A DNA stretch of 64,000 bases from Stenotrophomonas sp. Ste86 (GTDB taxonomy: Bacteria; Pseudomonadota; Gammaproteobacteria; Xanthomonadales; Xanthomonadaceae): positions 62,001-126,000 of the forward strand of contig NZ_JALJRW010000001.1 of assembly GCF_024519465.1 (NCBI RefSeq). The letters are read 5' to 3'. Below are positions 61,264-64,000 of this stretch, in pieces. The position numbers were made by a program, and so were the translations under genes. A model generated the notes under the pieces. That model had not been told where the DNA came from and made no database searches. It worked only from the letters and a program-made list of their open reading frames with translations. Each line of letters starts with the position of its first letter. Positions within the stretch are counted from its first letter, which is position 1.

Positions 61264-61480
61264 GACAGGAGAAGGTGGCCGCCCGTCCAATCACCGGCAC
61301 GGTCGGTTCCCAAACCACCGCCGATACCGGCGCAACGCGCATTGCACGCAGGACCCACGAACGCAGTCCGCGCCTGCGATCAGCAAACCGGTCTACGCCC
61401 CCCGTCATGTCGCCACCGCAGGGTGACCCGATGCGTGCAGTCGACCAAGGTTCGCCCCAAGCCGGCGCCGGGGACCAGCA

Positions 61481-61792
61481 TCAGGCCGGGCGACGGCTCA
61501 ACAACCCGCGCCGCTTGAACCACCATTCCAGCGGCAGCGTCACCAACGGCGGCACCGCGGCCAGCACTGCCAGGCCCGCCGCCCACCATGGCCACCGCAG
61601 CCGCACCGCGGCCAGCACCGTCACCACGACGTAAGCCATGAAGGCAAACCCATGCAGTGGACCGAACACGCGGACGCCGACCGGGGTCGGGTCGGCGGCG
61701 TGGTACTTGAAGTACATACCGATCAGCAGCCCGGCCCAGGTCAATGCTTCGATGAAGGCGACGGTGGCAAATACACGGCCCATCGGGCGCAT
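61481..61792 (-). CDS. DUF3817 membrane protein
   Basis: A 103-residue protein from the ATG at 61792 (MRPMGRVFATVAFIEALTWA). Three membrane helices are seen, with the GPLHGFAFMAYVVVTVLAAV block and FxEAxTWxGLLxGM start typical of DUF3817 (YdzA-like integral membrane) proteins. It ends in a basic tail (EWWFKRRGLLSRRPA). Function unknown. It converges with the nrd operon, with a 217-base gap in which I see nothing. Confidence 0.8.
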   Translation of the reverse strand: MRPMGRVFATVAFIEALTWAGLLIGMYFKYHAADPTPVGVRVFGPLHGFAFMAYVVVTVLAAVRLRWPWWAAGLAVLAAVPPLVTLPLEWWFKRRGLLSRRPA

Positions 61793-61927
61793 CGGAAGAG
61801 GAGCGTTCAAATCAGACTCGGCTCGGCACGGACAGAATGCCCATGATAGCCGCGAACTGCGAATGCGACCCGTTTGCAGAACCACCGCAACGAAAACGGG
61901 CGCACGCAACGCGCACGCCCGCATCCT

Positions 61928-62689
61928 TCAGACGAACATGCCGCCGGACGCCTCCACCCGCTGTGCATTGATCCAGCCGGTGCTCGGCGACAACAGCGCC
62001 GCCGCTACCGGGCCGATGTCCTCCGGCTGACCGGCACGCCCCAACGCCGTGATCGAGGCAACCATGCCGTTGACGTGTTCGTCGTCGCGCACCCGACCGC
62101 CGCCGAAGTCGGTGGCGATCGCGCCCGGTGCCAGCGTGTTGGCGCTGATGCCACGCGCGCCCAGCTCCTTGGCCAGGTAGCGGGTGAACACCTCGATGCC
62201 GCCCTTCATCATCGCGTAGGCCGAACTGCCCGGCAGCGAGAAGCGCGCCAATCCGCTGGAGACATTGAGGATGCGCCCGCCATCGGCGATCAACGGCAGC
62301 AGCGCCTGGGTCAGGAAGTACGGCCCCTTCAGGTGTACCGCCACCGCGTGGTCGAACTGTTCCGGCGTGGTGTCGGCGATGCTCGCATACAGACCTTCGC
62401 CGGCATTGTTGAGCAGGCCCTGCAGATGGCGGGCGCCGAGGGTCTGCAGGGTCTGCCGCACCTGGTCGGCGAACGCGCCAAAGCTGCCGCTGTCGGCCAC
62501 ATCCAGCGGCAAGGCCACCGCGCGCCGGCCCAGCGCCTCGATCTGCGCCACCACCTGCTGCGCGGCATCGGCCTGGTTGCGGTAGGTCAACACGATGTCC
62601 GCGCCGTCGGCGGCCAGGGCCAGGGCGGCATTGCGGCCCAGGCCACGACTACCGCCGGTGATGAGGACGATACGGGGCGAGCTGCTCAT
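61928..62689 (-). CDS. Short-chain dehydrogenase/reductase
   Basis: A 253-residue SDR. The NAD(P) motif is ITGGSRGLGRNAAL with an early Arg that favours NADP(H), followed by NNAGEGLYAS, catalytic Ser in NVSSGLARFS and YxxxK in SAYAMMKGG. The usual third-strand Asp-Val (LDVADSG) is present. Substrate unknown. It is divergent from the LysR gene at 62791, which probably regulates it. Confidence 0.9.
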   Translation of the reverse strand: MSSSPRIVLITGGSRGLGRNAALALAADGADIVLTYRNQADAAQQVVAQIEALGRRAVALPLDVADSGSFGAFADQVRQTLQTLGARHLQGLLNNAGEGLYASIADTTPEQFDHAVAVHLKGPYFLTQALLPLIADGGRILNVSSGLARFSLPGSSAYAMMKGGIEVFTRYLAKELGARGISANTLAPGAIATDFGGGRVRDDEHVNGMVASITALGRAGQPEDIGPVAAALLSPSTGWINAQRVEASGGMFV

Positions 62690-62790
62690 GTGGATTCTCC
62701 AGCGTTGGGGGTGGGTACAGCCTATTGATCTTGCAGGGCCACATAAATCACGCGATCCTGATTTGACTGTTCAATATTGGATAACAATCC
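62690..62790. promoter_or_regulatory. Divergent promoter between SDR and LysR genes
   Basis: This 101-base gap holds CAATATTG at 62772-62779, a perfect eight-base palindrome just before the LysR start, and the AT-rich stretch TTTGACTGTTCAATATTGG. An ATTGATCTTGCAG-type stretch near 62723 is another possible LysR contact. Sites like these usually bind the LysR protein itself. Confidence 0.45.
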
Positions 62791-63699
62791 ATGGACCGCC
62801 TCGACCAGCTGCGCAGCTTCCTGCGCGTCGCCGAACTCGGCTCGTTCACCGGCGCCGCCGACAGCCTCGGCCTGCCCAAGGCCAGCGTGTCGCTGGCGGT
62901 GCAGCGGCTGGAGGCCGAGGTGGGCGTGCAGCTGCTGCACCGGACCACCCGCCGCGTCCAGCTCAGCGCCGACGGCGCGCAGTTCCAGCAGCGCGCCCGC
63001 GACCTGCTCGACGACATGGAAGAGCTGCAGGGCATGTTCCGCCGCGACACCAGCCAGCTCAAAGGGCGGCTGCGGGTGGACATGTCCAGCGGCCTGGCCC
63101 GGCAGCTGGTGATCCCGCACCTGCCCGGTTTCCTGGCCCTGCATCCCGGCCTGGAGATCGAACTGAGCGGCACCGACCGCCGCGTCGATCTGGTCCGCGA
63201 GGGCTTCGACTGCGTGCTGCGGGTGGGCAGCCTGGACGACAACACGCTCGTCGCCCGCCCGCTGGGCCTGATGCGGATCGTCAACTGCGCCAGCCCGGCG
63301 TATCTGGCCACGCACGGCACCCCACGCGAACTGGCAGACCTGGCCGATCACGCCTTGATCCACTACGTCGGCACGCTCGGCCAACGCTCGCCGGGCTTCG
63401 AGTATCCCGACGGTGCCGGCTACCGGAACCTGCCGATGCGCGGTCCGATCACCGTCAACAGCGGCGAGGGCTACAGCGCCGCCGCGCTGGCCGGGCTGGG
63501 CATCATCCAGGTGCCACGTCTCGGGGTGCGCCAGGCGCTGGCCGCCGGCACACTGGTGGAAGTGCTGCCGCAGCTGGCCGCCGAGCCGATGCCGGTGACG
63601 TTGCTGTACGCGCAGCGCCGCCACTTGCCACAACGGGTCACTGCATTCATGGACTGGGTGGCCGGGGTGATCCAGCCGGAACTGTCGCGGGAGGACTAG
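62791..63699 (+). CDS. LysR-type transcriptional regulator
   Basis: A 302-residue LysR protein of full length. The winged HTH (LRSFLRVAELGSFTGAADSL, then SLGLPKASVSLAVQRLEAEV) is followed by an effector domain (GRLRVDMSSGLARQLVIPHL). The end is a typical RHLPQRVTAFMDWV. The divergent SDR gene is its probable target. It belongs to the group with a short C-terminus used for many substrates, so the ligand is unknown. Confidence 0.92.
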   Translation: MDRLDQLRSFLRVAELGSFTGAADSLGLPKASVSLAVQRLEAEVGVQLLHRTTRRVQLSADGAQFQQRARDLLDDMEELQGMFRRDTSQLKGRLRVDMSSGLARQLVIPHLPGFLALHPGLEIELSGTDRRVDLVREGFDCVLRVGSLDDNTLVARPLGLMRIVNCASPAYLATHGTPRELADLADHALIHYVGTLGQRSPGFEYPDGAGYRNLPMRGPITVNSGEGYSAAALAGLGIIQVPRLGVRQALAAGTLVEVLPQLAAEPMPVTLLYAQRRHLPQRVTAFMDWVAGVIQPELSRED

Positions 63700-63863
63700 C
63701 GCAACGGCGGACGGGCGTGAACATTCATGCACGATAGAATGCACGTTTGTACGCATTATCGCGCACGTTTCCGTATACTCAGTCCTCGGCGCAACGAACG
63801 ATGCCCGTTTTCGCCGGTTTGAACAATCTTCCCTGCACGTTTCATTTCCCGCGAGTCGTTCCA
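63700..63863 (+). promoter_or_regulatory. Control region of the DeoR gene with three GCACGTTT repeats
   Basis: GCACGTTT occurs at 63741-63748, 63763-63770 and 63835-63842, all in the same orientation, with a related GCACGAT at 63729. TATACT at 63774 is a good -10 candidate. The arrangement suggests an operator for a DeoR-type repressor or another regulator. Confidence 0.5.
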
Positions 63864-64000
63864 TGACCCCCGAAGCCCTGCCCGGCGAACGCCAACAGAC
63901 CATCCTGCGCCTGCTGCGCGAACAAGGCCGCGTGTTCTCCGCGCCGCTGGCCGTGCAGATGGGCGTGTCGGAAGACTCGATCCGCCGCGACCTGCGCGAT
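63864..64000 (+). CDS. DeoR/GlpR-type transcriptional regulator, N-terminal part
   Basis: The frame opens at the ATG 63864 and runs off the window. It encodes a DeoR-type winged HTH: GERQQTILRLLREQGRVFSA, then LAVQMGVSEDSIRRDLRD, the family's signature. Such proteins repress sugar or nucleoside catabolic genes and respond to a phosphorylated sugar. The ligand domain is outside the window. Confidence 0.85.

Overview
The window looks like chromosome of a Stenotrophomonas species (Lysobacteraceae, Gammaproteobacteria). Three things point there: the high-GC codon style; SMAG repeats (core GTAG then GCCGGCCGCTGGCCGGC) at 46122 and as a three-copy array at 59273-59384; and a catecholate siderophore operon in the order entS-C-E-B-B'-F-A, known from S. 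maltophilia. A near-perfect XerCD dif site at 4912-4939 places the left end at the replication terminus.

Region 1 (1 to about 11000) is a degenerate accessory zone around dif. It opens with the 5' part of an NdvB-like glucan synthase gene that runs off the left edge. Then come a LysR remnant, a possible nuclease flanked by repeats, a SEC-C mini-protein with a broken tail, a 5'-truncated tyrosine recombinase abutting a KfrA-like fragment, two serine-hydrolase remnants without their SxxK motif, an MFS remnant, and several small envelope proteins of unknown function.

Region 2 (11095-25341) is metabolic: an acetolactate synthase-like enzyme with an aldehyde dehydrogenase, a membrane-bound AraC regulator, an exported amidohydrolase with an M19 dipeptidase relative, and a periplasmic sugar or polyol oxidation operon (Tat-exported small subunit, GMC flavoprotein, tri-haem cytochrome c, OprB-type porin).

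Region 3 (25542-34068) holds an SPFH/zinc-ribbon/small membrane protein operon, a regulatory operon with a MglA-like GTPase and two Roadblock proteins, a LuxR response regulator, proline iminopeptidase and 3-methyladenine DNA glycosylase.

Region 4 (34154-38528) is the best candidate for an undescribed system: DUF3348, a MotA/TolQ-like DUF802 protein with a long repeated coiled coil, a MotB-like OmpA protein with a candidate proton-carrying Asp21, and DUF2894, tightly overlapped. It resembles the ZorA/ZorB motor of Zorya without the Zorya effectors. mgtA, mgtC, a two-component system and a thioredoxin lipoprotein follow.

Region 5 (46176-55810) is the siderophore operon, whose genes overlap or nearly abut throughout, read leftward behind a Fur-like box. 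EntB is split into an isochorismatase and a free aryl carrier protein. Region 6 (56037-64000) has an orphan ATP synthase epsilon subunit, nrdA-nrdB-flavodoxin-thioredoxin behind paired NrdR-like boxes, a DUF3817 protein, a divergent SDR/LysR pair and the start of a DeoR regulator. I found no tRNA, rRNA, CRISPR array or intact insertion sequence.
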